A stretch of DNA of 64,000 nucleotides, taken from assembly GCF_037327425.1 (NCBI RefSeq), contig NZ_CP147846.1:620001-684000 (forward strand), written 5' to 3'. This stretch comes from Rhodococcus sovatensis (GTDB taxonomy: Bacteria > Actinomycetota > Actinomycetes > Mycobacteriales > Mycobacteriaceae). The translations under genes and the position numbers were made by a program. Each line of letters starts with the position of its first letter. The stretch's first letter is position 1. Below, one piece after another: positions 8,677-16,748 of the stretch. Under the pieces are notes generated by a model. That model was not told where the DNA came from and did not search any database. It worked only from the letters and a program-made list of their open reading frames with translations.

Positions 8677-9315
8677 TCAGGCGTCGGTGTCCAGCAGTTG
8701 CCGGTAGGCTTCGGCAAGAAGATCGGCCGTGAGGTCGTCGTTGTGATCGGCTGCGGCAGGCTTACTTTCGGTCATCAGCCGCGAGTTGAGGGAATAGCAC
8801 AGATCGTCGAACAGCTCGTCGTCGATCCCGAAGGACACTTCTGCTTCATCGGTCAGCAACGCACCGATGTCGATCCGCCAGGTCCACACATCGTGCGCGG
8901 AGTACGTTCCACGTGCGGCGGTGACCAGCTCGGTCGAGATGGTGAGTTGCTCGTCCGAATAACCCTCGGGGAGATCGGTATTCACCGTCATTTCGAGCTC
9001 GATCGAATCGTCGTCGTCATTGGTGAACTCGGTGACGACCAGCGTTTCCAGATCGCCGCACACGAGCGTCAGAAGTGTGCGTTCGTGCGGGGACTCGCGC
9101 GTCAGGGCTCCGACCGTCCACCCGTGACGCACAGTGTTCGCGGGATCCGAGATCGTCGTGTTGATGTAGTCGGCCACGATGTTGCGGATGTCCGCGTATG
9201 CGAGATGGTCGGACAGCAGCCAGAACCGTCGGCGGTGTTCGGACGTCGAACCGTCGAGCAACGTCGTGCGCTCGGCTCGCTCGGTCGGAAAGGTGAGGTT
9301 CTCGGTTGCCGCCAT
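8677..9315 (-). CDS. Hypothetical protein of 212 residues, acidic
   Basis: I do not recognise this protein. The ATG giving MAATENLTFPTE is chosen over an upstream in-frame ATG because the extension is basic and unlike the rest. The protein is acidic, rich in Asp, Glu and Thr, has no signal peptide or membrane segment, and contains a DDDDSIELEMTVN stretch. It ends 25 bp before the binding lipoprotein gene, so the two are probably cotranscribed, and it diverges from the Nramp-like transporter gene. Confidence 0.65.
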   Translation of the reverse strand: MAATENLTFPTERAERTTLLDGSTSEHRRRFWLLSDHLAYADIRNIVADYINTTISDPANTVRHGWTVGALTRESPHERTLLTLVCGDLETLVVTEFTNDDDDSIELEMTVNTDLPEGYSDEQLTISTELVTAARGTYSAHDVWTWRIDIGALLTDEAEVSFGIDDELFDDLCYSLNSRLMTESKPAAADHNDDLTADLLAEAYRQLLDTDA

Positions 9316-9436
9316 ACCTGTCGATCTAACTCCCTCTCTGCGGGCATTGAAAATCAGGGCGAACGGCGGAGGGTCGGTTGGGTGCCCGTCTAGAGTGAGT
9401 TGGATCACGCAAAACGGACAGCGCTAGGAGACTTCG

Positions 9437-10714
9437 ATGACCGACAGCGGCCCCGGAGAATCGGTATCCGAATCCTCGGCTCCACCCAGATGGAAGGTGG
9501 TCGGGCCCGGATTGGTCGTGGCTGCAACAGGTATCGGTGCTGCCGACCTCGTCGCTACGCTGGTCGCCGGTTCTCGTTACGGCTACGCCCTGCTATGGGT
9601 AATCATAGTCGGCGTCATCATGAAAGTGGTTCTGGTCGAGGGCGCGGGCCGCTACACGTTGGCGTCGGGCAACACCATCTTCCAGGGTTGGCGCTCGCTC
9701 GGTAAATGGACCACGGTGTATTTCGCTCCCTACATCGTGATCTGGGGATTTGTCTACGGCGCTGCGGCGATGTCGTCGAGCGCGCTGCCGATCGTCGCTC
9801 TGTTTCCGTCGTTGGACCTCAAGGTCGTTGCGATCGCGTCGGGCGTGATCGGATTCTTGTTGATCTGGTTCGGCAGCTACGGTCTGTTCGAAAAGATCAT
9901 CACAGTGTTCGTCGGCATCATGTTCGTGACGGTGATCGGCGCTGCGGTGGTCGCTGTTCCCAATGTTCCGGCGATCGTGAAGGGCATCGTGCCGACCATC
10001 CCGGACGGTTCGATCGTCTACGTTCTCGGCCTTGCCGGAGGCGTCGGCGGAACCATCACGCTCGCCGCCTATGGCTACTGGCTTCGAGAAAAAGGTTGGA
10101 TCACACCGAAATTCATGAGGGTCATGCGTATCGACAACGCGATGGCGTACGTCATTTCCGGCATTTTCGTGTTGGCGATGCTGATCGTCGGAGCAGAGCT
10201 CTTGTACTCGGCGCAGATCGCAATCAGCACGGGCGACCAAGGTTTGATCCAGCTCGCCGATGTCCTGAAGGACCGCTACGGCACGTTGTTCGGGCACGTC
10301 TTTCTGATCGGGTTCTGGGCCGCGTCGTTCTCGTCGTTGATCGGTGTCTGGAACGGCGTCAGTCTGATGTTCGCGGACTTCGTCGGCAATGCGAAGGGAC
10401 TCGAGCAGGGGCATGCCGATACCAGGGTGGGTGGCAAGTACTTCCGCTGGTACGTCGCCTGGTTGACGTTCCCGTCCATGGCTCTGCTGTGGCTCGATCA
10501 GCCGATCGGGTTGGTCCTCGCGTACGGAGTGCTCGGGGCGATCTTCATGCCGTTCCTGGCGGTGACGCTGCTGCGTCTGCTCAATTCGGACCGAGTTCTC
10601 CCCGAGTGGCGCAACGGGTGGTTCACCAACCTCACCCTCGGGATTTGTGCGTTCTTGTTCGCCTGGCTCGCAGTGGATCAGGTGTGGGAGGTTCTGACGA
10701 AGTACGTCTTCTGA
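9437..10714 (+). CDS. Divergent Nramp-family transporter
   Basis: This 425-residue integral membrane protein has about 11 hydrophobic helices and the Nramp-type start WKVVGPGLVVAATGIGAADL. In classical Mn/Fe Nramp transporters helix 1 carries DPGN and helix 6 a metal-ligating Met-Pro-His. Here the equivalent stretches read ATGIGAADL and GGVGGTITLAAYGYW, so the canonical metal ligands appear to be missing. The start has AGGAG at the correct distance. It ends at a strong bidirectional terminator shared with the convergent gabD gene. The substrate is unknown; the family assignment is from overall pattern. Confidence 0.8.
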   Translation: MTDSGPGESVSESSAPPRWKVVGPGLVVAATGIGAADLVATLVAGSRYGYALLWVIIVGVIMKVVLVEGAGRYTLASGNTIFQGWRSLGKWTTVYFAPYIVIWGFVYGAAAMSSSALPIVALFPSLDLKVVAIASGVIGFLLIWFGSYGLFEKIITVFVGIMFVTVIGAAVVAVPNVPAIVKGIVPTIPDGSIVYVLGLAGGVGGTITLAAYGYWLREKGWITPKFMRVMRIDNAMAYVISGIFVLAMLIVGAELLYSAQIAISTGDQGLIQLADVLKDRYGTLFGHVFLIGFWAASFSSLIGVWNGVSLMFADFVGNAKGLEQGHADTRVGGKYFRWYVAWLTFPSMALLWLDQPIGLVLAYGVLGAIFMPFLAVTLLRLLNSDRVLPEWRNGWFTNLTLGICAFLFAWLAVDQVWEVLTKYVF

Positions 10715-10737
10715 CGAGAAGGGCGTTTCGGACGACG

Positions 10738-10769
10738 AGAGGCCGGGTCGGATCACCGACCCGGCCTCT
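10738..10769. terminator. Bidirectional hairpin terminator
   Basis: Two perfect 14-base arms (10738-10751 and 10756-10769, starting AGAGGCCGGG) enclose the loop ATCA. The hairpin lies between the convergent transporter and dehydrogenase genes. There is only a short T run, as is usual in actinomycetes. Confidence 0.85.
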
Positions 10770-10782
10770 TCGCGTGCGCGAA

Positions 10783-12159
10783 CTACTTCTTCGACACTCG
10801 AACGAGCTTCTTGTTGACGAACTCGTCCATTCCCCATGGGCCGAGTTCGCGGCCGACGCCCGAACGCTTGACGCCACCGAACGGAAGACCGGGGAGTGTG
10901 GTGCCGTGTTCGTTGACGAATGCCATGCCGACATCGAGTTGTTCGGCGACGGTTCTCGCGTTGTCGAGGTCGGTGCTCCACACCGATCCGCTGAGACCGT
11001 AGGCGGAGTCGTTGGCCAATGCGATGGCCTCGTCGGCGTCCTTCACCTTGTAGACGACGCCGGCCGGTCCGAACAGTTCCTCACTGTAGGCCCGCATGTC
11101 CGGGGTTACGCCGGTCAGCAGTGTCGCTTCGACGAAAGCGCCAGGACCGTCGATCTTCTTTCCGCCGGTGTGCAGTGTCGCGCCCTTGGAGACGGCGTCG
11201 TCGATCTGCTCGATGAGGTTGTCGGCCGCAGTCTGCGAGGACAGGGGACCGAGTGTGGTTTTCTCGTCGAGCGGGTCGCCGGTGACGGTGGCTGCGAACG
11301 ATTCGGTCAGTTTGGCGACGAACTCGTCGTAGTACGGTTCAGTCACGAGAATTCGCTTGGCTGCGTTGCAGGCTTGTCCCGCGTTGGACAGCCGTGCACG
11401 AGTTGCCGACTTTACGGTCGCGTCGATGTCGTCGGTGTCGAGAACGATGAATACATCGGACCCGCCCAGCTCGAGAACGACCTTCTTGAGGTTGCGCCCC
11501 GCTGTTTCTGCGACGCTGGTGCCTGCTCGCTCGCTGCCGGTCAGGGACACGCCCTGCACTCGCGGATCGGCGATCATGTCTGCGATCTGTTCGTTCGTGG
11601 CGAAAATGTTGACGTACGCGTCCTCGGGCAACGCTGCCTGATGAAAGATCTCCTCCATGAGCAACGCCGATTGTGGGCAGTTGGGAGCGTGCTTGAGCAG
11701 AATCGTGTTGCCCAGCATCAGGTTCGGCGCTGCGAAGCGCGCTACCTGGTAGTACGGGAAGTTCCACGGCATGACGCCGATCAGCGCGCCGATGGGTTTG
11801 CGTTGTACCACCGATTCCGCGGCGCCGGGTACGTCGAGATGCTCCTCTTCGAGCAGTGCCGGTCCGTGGTCGGCGTAGTACCTGTAAATAGCCGAGGACA
11901 GCTTCACCTCACCCCGTGCCTCCGCGAGCGGCTTTCCCATCTCCAGCGAAATGCTTCGGGCGAGCTCGTCGGCGCGTTCGGTGTAGATATCGGCAACCTT
12001 GCGTAACGTCTCGGCGCGATGTTGCGGCGACGTGATGCGCCAGGTTTGGTAGCCGGCGTGCGTCGAAGCAAGTGCACGTTCGACACCTTGTGCGTCCAGC
12101 GTGTCGAACTCCTTGACGGTCGTGCCGTTGGCGGGATTGACAGTCTTGTAGGTCGTCAT
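10783..12159 (-). CDS. gabD: Succinate-semialdehyde dehydrogenase (GabD1-like)
   Basis: This 458-residue aldehyde dehydrogenase probably oxidises succinate semialdehyde to succinate. Motifs in order are VMPWNFPYYQVARF, LLKHAPNCP, SLTGSERAG, the catalytic ELGGSD (Glu) and NAGQACNAAKR (nucleophilic Cys), and SEELFGPAGVVY near the C terminus. The short length and the HAPN and GSERAG variants match the mycobacterial GabD1 branch as I recall it. It is a single-gene unit, converging on the Nramp-like gene through a shared terminator. Another semialdehyde substrate is possible. Confidence 0.87.
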   Translation of the reverse strand: MTTYKTVNPANGTTVKEFDTLDAQGVERALASTHAGYQTWRITSPQHRAETLRKVADIYTERADELARSISLEMGKPLAEARGEVKLSSAIYRYYADHGPALLEEEHLDVPGAAESVVQRKPIGALIGVMPWNFPYYQVARFAAPNLMLGNTILLKHAPNCPQSALLMEEIFHQAALPEDAYVNIFATNEQIADMIADPRVQGVSLTGSERAGTSVAETAGRNLKKVVLELGGSDVFIVLDTDDIDATVKSATRARLSNAGQACNAAKRILVTEPYYDEFVAKLTESFAATVTGDPLDEKTTLGPLSSQTAADNLIEQIDDAVSKGATLHTGGKKIDGPGAFVEATLLTGVTPDMRAYSEELFGPAGVVYKVKDADEAIALANDSAYGLSGSVWSTDLDNARTVAEQLDVGMAFVNEHGTTLPGLPFGGVKRSGVGRELGPWGMDEFVNKKLVRVSKK

Positions 12160-12406
12160 ACTTGTTTCAACGGGTCGGCGGGGCCTGAATGTTCCGAATC
12201 GGGCAAATAGGGCGTGATCATGCTGGTCACGTAGGTAGTCGGGCGCGCTGTCCGGGCCAGCCGAATGCCACTGGTGTCATTCTCGAACATCGTGATTTGT
12301 CAAGTACCGACACGTCCGATTTGTTGCGGATGGCGTAGTTTTACGCAACACTCACCACATCAGTCTCAACAGTAACTTGAGTCACACGGATCGATGGGGA
12401 GCGTTC

Positions 12407-13657
12407 ATGCGCGCACGGACTCGACAGATTGCGGCTGGCGCTGCTCTCACCTTGGTGGCCAGCGGGCTGACCGTGCTGACGTCACCCACCGCGAGTGCGG
12501 AACCGTGTGGGGGGATCGGTGGACCTGGATCGTCACCGCTGTTCGGATCTTCAGGCAGCGCGGGCGGACCGGAGAAGAACCCTCGTGGACCGCAAGGCCC
12601 ACTGCCCGCGATTTCCGGCAATGCCACCTCGGTCGCGTGGGTGACCGGCCCACTGAGTCCCAACAGCACGTACGACCGCTTCGGGATTTCCGGCACCGAT
12701 CTCGGGATCAGTTGGGACAACGGCGCCGGGCAGACACTGATGGCCTTCGGTGACACGTTCGGCAACTGCTCGGTGTCCGGAGCGCAGTGGCGTAGCAACG
12801 TGTTGATGCGGTCCGACGACTCGAACCTAGCGGACGGCATCACCGTCGCCGACGGGGTGCCGGGGGATTCGACCTCCGGTGCGGTCGTCCAGCCGGCAGG
12901 ATTCGCAAGTGAGGTGATCCCTAGCCTCGGCATCGCAGGTGTCGAGGACACAGTCATTCCCACGGCCGCGATCGCGATCGGCACAACGCAGTACATGAAC
13001 TACATGTCGGTCCGAGAATGGGGCGCACCCGGTCGGTGGGTCACGAACTTCTCGGCCATCGCAACGTCGACGGACAACGGCCAAACGTGGGCGACGCAAC
13101 CGGGAACGATCCGCGTCAACGCCGGTGTCACCATTCCGACGCTGCCTCAGGTCGAGGAGAGCAACGGCAAATATCAGATGAACGCCTATGTCGAAGGCCA
13201 GGACGGGTTCATCTACCAATTCGGCACCCCGAACGGTCGATTCGGTGCTGCATTCGTCGCCCGCGTCGAGCCCGAAAACATCCTAGATCTGACGAAGTAC
13301 GAGTACTCGACGCAGGATCCGGCGGATCCGTGGTCGAAAAACGTGGCCGATTCGGTGTCGACCGTCAAGGAACCCGTCAGCGAGCTATCGGTCGCATGGA
13401 ACGACTACCTCGGACGGTATGTCATGTTGTACGGCAACGAGATCGACCGCACGATCCTGGCACGGACTGCCGAACACCCGGAAGGTCCGTGGAGTGCGCC
13501 GAAGACACTGCTCGACGCCAGGCAGACCGGCGGCGGGATCTACGCGCCGTACATTCATCCGGTCACCAGTGGCAACGAACTGTACTTCACGGCCTCGCGG
13601 TGGTCGGACTACAACGTGCTCCTGTTGAAGACCAATCTCGATCTCCTGAAGTCGTAA
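12407..13657 (+). CDS. Secreted DUF4185-like protein
   Basis: This 416-residue exported protein begins with a Sec signal peptide (MRARTRQIAAGAALTL...ASA, cleavage near residue 33). The mature part has repeated beta-propeller-like strands: WVTGPLSPNSTYDRFGISGTDLGI, LMAFGDTFGNC, WRSNVLMRSDD, VAWNDYLGRYVMLYG and GGIYAPYIHP. This pattern fits DUF4185, an actinobacterial secreted family related in fold to glycosidase propellers. The ATG at 12407 follows GGGGAGCG; an earlier in-frame start would spoil the signal peptide. It stands alone, convergent with the sugar operon's last gene. No enzymatic function can be assigned. Confidence 0.83.
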   Translation: MRARTRQIAAGAALTLVASGLTVLTSPTASAEPCGGIGGPGSSPLFGSSGSAGGPEKNPRGPQGPLPAISGNATSVAWVTGPLSPNSTYDRFGISGTDLGISWDNGAGQTLMAFGDTFGNCSVSGAQWRSNVLMRSDDSNLADGITVADGVPGDSTSGAVVQPAGFASEVIPSLGIAGVEDTVIPTAAIAIGTTQYMNYMSVREWGAPGRWVTNFSAIATSTDNGQTWATQPGTIRVNAGVTIPTLPQVEESNGKYQMNAYVEGQDGFIYQFGTPNGRFGAAFVARVEPENILDLTKYEYSTQDPADPWSKNVADSVSTVKEPVSELSVAWNDYLGRYVMLYGNEIDRTILARTAEHPEGPWSAPKTLLDARQTGGGIYAPYIHPVTSGNELYFTASRWSDYNVLLLKTNLDLLKS

Positions 13658-13716
13658 CACGACGAACCGGACAGTCGATGTGTCGGTGACAACATTCGGC
13701 TTCGGAGGGGGGAGAC

Positions 13717-13779
13717 ATGAATACTCGTGGACGGCGTCGTTACCGGGCGTGGATCCCGGGTGGTCCCCTGACCCTGTGA
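13717..13779 (+). CDS. Possible 20-residue small ORF
   Basis: An ATG preceded by a very strong Shine-Dalgarno sequence (GGAGGGGGGAG, six bases away at its centre) opens a 20-codon frame encoding a basic peptide, MNTRGRRRYRAW, ending in a Leu-rich tail. It lies in the gap between the secreted protein gene and the convergent SDR gene. Only the ribosome binding site supports it; no family is recognisable. Confidence 0.3.
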   Translation: MNTRGRRRYRAWIPGGPLTL

Positions 13780-13786
13780 CGGTGCA

Positions 13787-14545
13787 CTAGAGGATCGTGT
13801 ATCCGCCGTCTACGAGAACATCGGCACCGTTGATCATCGATGCGCCCGAAGATGCAAGGAACACAGCAACATTGGTGACATCATCGGTCTCGGCGAACCG
13901 GCCGACCGGGATACGAGCGCGCAGCGCATCGCCCTTCGGGTTGGACCACGCTTCGCGGCCGAGTGGCGTCATGACAACGGTGGGGGAGATGGTGTTGACG
14001 GTGACGCCTCTGCCCGCCCATTCGGCGGCCAGGACCTTGGTCAGGCCGAGTACGCCGAACTTCGACGCGCAGTATGCGGCATGTTCGGAGATGGCGACGG
14101 TGGCCGCTTGCGATGCGATGTTGATGATTCGGCCGGACCCTCGGGCGAGCATCGTGCGGCCGAATTCCTGGCACATCAGAAACGTGCCGGTCAGGTTGAC
14201 GTCCATCGTCAGGTTCCAGAACTCGTCCGACAGGTCTTCCGCCGGGCCGAGTCGAGCGACCCCGGCAGAGTTGACCAGGACGTCCACTCTGCCCAGGTCC
14301 TCGATCACCGAGCTGACCGCCCGCGAGACGGACGTGCGGTTCGCGACGTCGCACGCCACGCTTCGCGCACCGATGTCTGCGGCGACCGACGCAGCCGCGT
14401 CGCCGTCACGATCGACGAGCACCACCTCGGCGCCCTGCGCGACGTAGGCCGCGCCGATCGCCGCGCCGATACCCGATGCACCACCGGAGACAACGGCAAC
14501 CAATCCGTCGAACGACAGATCTACGGGCGGAGGTACTGCGGTCAT
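13787..14545 (-). CDS. SDR oxidoreductase, last gene of the polyol operon
   Basis: This 252-residue classical short-chain dehydrogenase has the cofactor motif VVSGGASGIGAAIG, followed by VDRDGDAA (an acidic residue after strand 2, favouring NAD), NSAGVARLG and the catalytic YCASK. The closing segment INGADVLVDGGY is typical of polyol and 3-oxoacyl reductase SDRs. It lies 91 bp downstream of the sugar-binding protein gene, separated by a strong hairpin. It may therefore be transcribed at a lower level than that gene within one operon. A sugar-alcohol or sugar-acid substrate is inferred from context. Confidence 0.85.
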   Translation of the reverse strand: MTAVPPPVDLSFDGLVAVVSGGASGIGAAIGAAYVAQGAEVVLVDRDGDAAASVAADIGARSVACDVANRTSVSRAVSSVIEDLGRVDVLVNSAGVARLGPAEDLSDEFWNLTMDVNLTGTFLMCQEFGRTMLARGSGRIINIASQAATVAISEHAAYCASKFGVLGLTKVLAAEWAGRGVTVNTISPTVVMTPLGREAWSNPKGDALRARIPVGRFAETDDVTNVAVFLASSGASMINGADVLVDGGYTIL

Positions 14546-14574
14546 TGAAGTGGCCTTTCCGGTGGTGAATGGAG

Positions 14575-14617
14575 TTCGGGGCGGAACGGGCCGAGGTGGG
14601 CACCGTTCCGCCCCGAA
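14575..14617 (-). terminator. Intra-operon hairpin after the sugar-binding protein gene
   Basis: Perfect 15-base arms (14575-14589 and 14603-14617; TTCGGGGCGGAACGG and its complement) enclose a 13-base loop, with no T tract. Lying directly after the binding-protein gene and before the last SDR gene, it may act as an attenuator or stabilise the upstream mRNA 3' end. Confidence 0.75.
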
Positions 14618-14636
14618 GTGTGTGCGGTTGCGGTAA

Positions 14637-15677
14637 CTACTGTCCGGGGATTCCCTCGTTGGCGATGTCGCCCGTTTCGAGGTTCGCCGCCGTCAGGTCG
14701 ACGAGTCCGTCGAGGAATTCCTGACGGTTGGTCACGACGTGCTCGATGGCGACATCGACGTTCTCGGACGTGATCGCGGGCATCACGTAGACAGGATCGG
14801 TGTCGACCTCTTCACCCTTGGCGATCTTGTTGGCCACTGCGAGGCCGGCGGAGAGTTCGACGGTTCCGTTCTGCAGCGACGTGCCGATGAACTCACCGCT
14901 CTTGACCGCGTTCAGGCCGTCCTCGATACCGTCGATGCCGACGATCGGGACGTCGGTGCGCCCGGCTTCCTTCAGTGCCTGCAGTGCGCCGAGGCCCATG
15001 TCGTCGTTCTGCGCGACGACGCCGTCGATCTGATCGCCGAAGCTGGAGAGCCAGTTCTTGGCCTTGTTGACCGCTTCGTCACGCTTCCAGTTGGCGGTGT
15101 CCTTGGCGAGGACCTTGATGTCCGGGTAGTTCGCAAGTACCTGGTCGATGCCTGCGCCGCGGTTGATTTCGCCTGATCCGCCGAGCGGGCCCTGCAGGAT
15201 GACGATGTTGCCGCGACCGCCGAGGCGGTCCGCCATCATCTGCATTTCCTGCGCGCCTGCCGCGACGTCGTCGGGCTGAACGTTCCCTGAAATCTGGTCG
15301 GTCTCGAGCGCCGCGTTCACAGCGATGACGGGAATGCCCTTGTCCTTCGCGGACTGTACCTGTGGTGCGAGCGAATCAGCCTGTGCAGGAACGACGATGA
15401 TCGCATCGACACCCTGGTTGATGAGAGAGTCGACCTGGCCGGCCTGGACCGACACGTCGTTTCCGGCGGAGTTCCACAGCAGTTCGATGTTGTTCGCCGC
15501 AGCGTAGGTCTCCATGCCTTCTTTGCCTGCGGTGATGAACGAGCTCATGTCGTACACGGTGACGCCGATGCGCGTCTTGCCGTCCTGTGCGCTGGTATCG
15601 CCTGCGCCGCAAGCGGTGACACCGACGGTGAGCAGGCCTGCGGCCGCCACGGTCAGCATCTTGGAAGCAAACTTCAT
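14637..15677 (-). CDS. Sugar ABC transporter substrate-binding lipoprotein (RbsB-like)
   Basis: This 346-residue class I periplasmic-binding protein has a lipobox (TVGVTAC near residue 25). Family features are RIGVTVYDMSSFITAGKEGMETYA, QGVDAIIVVPAQADSLAPQV, GVVAQNDDMGLGALQALKEAGR and IVGIDGIEDGLNAVKSGE. It binds a sugar or polyol and delivers it to the permease and ATPase encoded upstream. I chose the second ATG (MKFASK) because GGAG lies six bases ahead of it, while the first ATG abuts that site. It is followed by a hairpin that probably lets it be made in excess. Confidence 0.92.
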   Translation of the reverse strand: MKFASKMLTVAAAGLLTVGVTACGAGDTSAQDGKTRIGVTVYDMSSFITAGKEGMETYAAANNIELLWNSAGNDVSVQAGQVDSLINQGVDAIIVVPAQADSLAPQVQSAKDKGIPVIAVNAALETDQISGNVQPDDVAAGAQEMQMMADRLGGRGNIVILQGPLGGSGEINRGAGIDQVLANYPDIKVLAKDTANWKRDEAVNKAKNWLSSFGDQIDGVVAQNDDMGLGALQALKEAGRTDVPIVGIDGIEDGLNAVKSGEFIGTSLQNGTVELSAGLAVANKIAKGEEVDTDPVYVMPAITSENVDVAIEHVVTNRQEFLDGLVDLTAANLETGDIANEGIPGQ

Positions 15678-15728
15678 TGTCATCTCCGGATCGGTGGGGT
15701 GGGTTCTGGGTAGGTCTTTTCGGGGCGA

Positions 15729-16748
15729 TCAGACTCTTCGTTTGGACGACCAGACGTCGACCGAGACTGCGGCGACGATCAGAACTCCTTTGATGACGTC
15801 CTGCCAGTAGGCGGGAACGACGAGGAGGTCCAGACCGTTGTTGAGCGTTTGAATCATGAACAGGCCGAGTGCAGTACCCCAGATGGTGCCGCGCCCGCCC
15901 ATCAGGCTTGCGCCGCCGATGACGACTGCGGCGATGGCGTCGAGTTCGTATCCCTGGCCCAGATTGGGAGGGCCTGAGATGACACGTGATGCCAGCATGA
16001 CCCCGGACAGGCCTGCGAGCAGACCGGACAGAGCGTAGACACTGAACAGCACGTTCTTGGCGTTGATTCCGGCGATCTCGGCTGCGGTTCGATTGCCGCC
16101 CACGGCGTAGACCCGCATGCCGTACGCGGTTCGCTTCATCACCACGGCCAGCACGACGATGCCGATGATCATCACGAGAACCGGAATCTGAAGGCCGAAA
16201 ATCTTGGTGTTGGCGATCTGGCCGAACTCTGCCGGAAGGCCGTTGATCGGAGCGCCGCCGCCGATCACATACGCGAAACCTGAACCGGCTGTGAGCATAC
16301 CGAGAGTTGCGATGAAAGGTGGCACATTGATGCGAGATACCAGAAATCCGTTGATGCACCCTGCCGCGAGTCCGACGGCCATGGCGATGAGCACCGTCAT
16401 CCAGATCTGACCGGGGTTCGCTTTCGCCACTGCAGCCGATGCCATTGCCGAGACTGCGATGACGCTACCGACCGAGAGGTCGATGCCGCCGGTGAGGATG
16501 ACGAGGGTCTGGCCGAGAGCGATGAGCGCAAACGGGGCCGCAGCGACGAGAATCGTCTGCAAGTTGTCCACGGTGCCGAAACGCGCACTGCGGTAGGAGA
16601 AGTACGCGATCACCAGGAGCATCACGATGACCATCGAATAGCGCAATGCCAGGGCTCCCGCCCAGGCGCTGGAGAACCGGCGTACCGGCTCTCCGGTAGT
16701 GGCCGAGACGGACGTCTTCTCGTCCGGATCAGCGACGGGTGCTGTCAC
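15729..16748 (-). CDS. Sugar ABC transporter permease (RbsC-like)
   Basis: This 339-residue membrane protein of the branched-chain/ribose permease family has about 9-10 helices. Signatures are LIALGQTLVILTGGIDLSVGSVIAVSAM, VPPFIATLGMLT, YAVGGNRTAAEIAGIN and AAVVIGGASLMGGRGTIWGT. The start is a GTG overlapping the ATPase stop by four bases (GTGA). The frame is open further upstream, but that extension lies inside the ATPase gene. It forms the channel for the substrate bound by the lipoprotein encoded next. Confidence 0.92.
   Translation of the reverse strand: MTAPVADPDEKTSVSATTGEPVRRFSSAWAGALALRYSMVIVMLLVIAYFSYRSARFGTVDNLQTILVAAAPFALIALGQTLVILTGGIDLSVGSVIAVSAMASAAVAKANPGQIWMTVLIAMAVGLAAGCINGFLVSRINVPPFIATLGMLTAGSGFAYVIGGGAPINGLPAEFGQIANTKIFGLQIPVLVMIIGIVVLAVVMKRTAYGMRVYAVGGNRTAAEIAGINAKNVLFSVYALSGLLAGLSGVMLASRVISGPPNLGQGYELDAIAAVVIGGASLMGGRGTIWGTALGLFMIQTLNNGLDLLVVPAYWQDVIKGVLIVAAVSVDVWSSKRRV

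Noticed and set aside
10783..12159. Linking the GabD gene functionally to the Nramp-like gene
   Set aside because: The two genes converge and share only a terminator, so no common operon exists.
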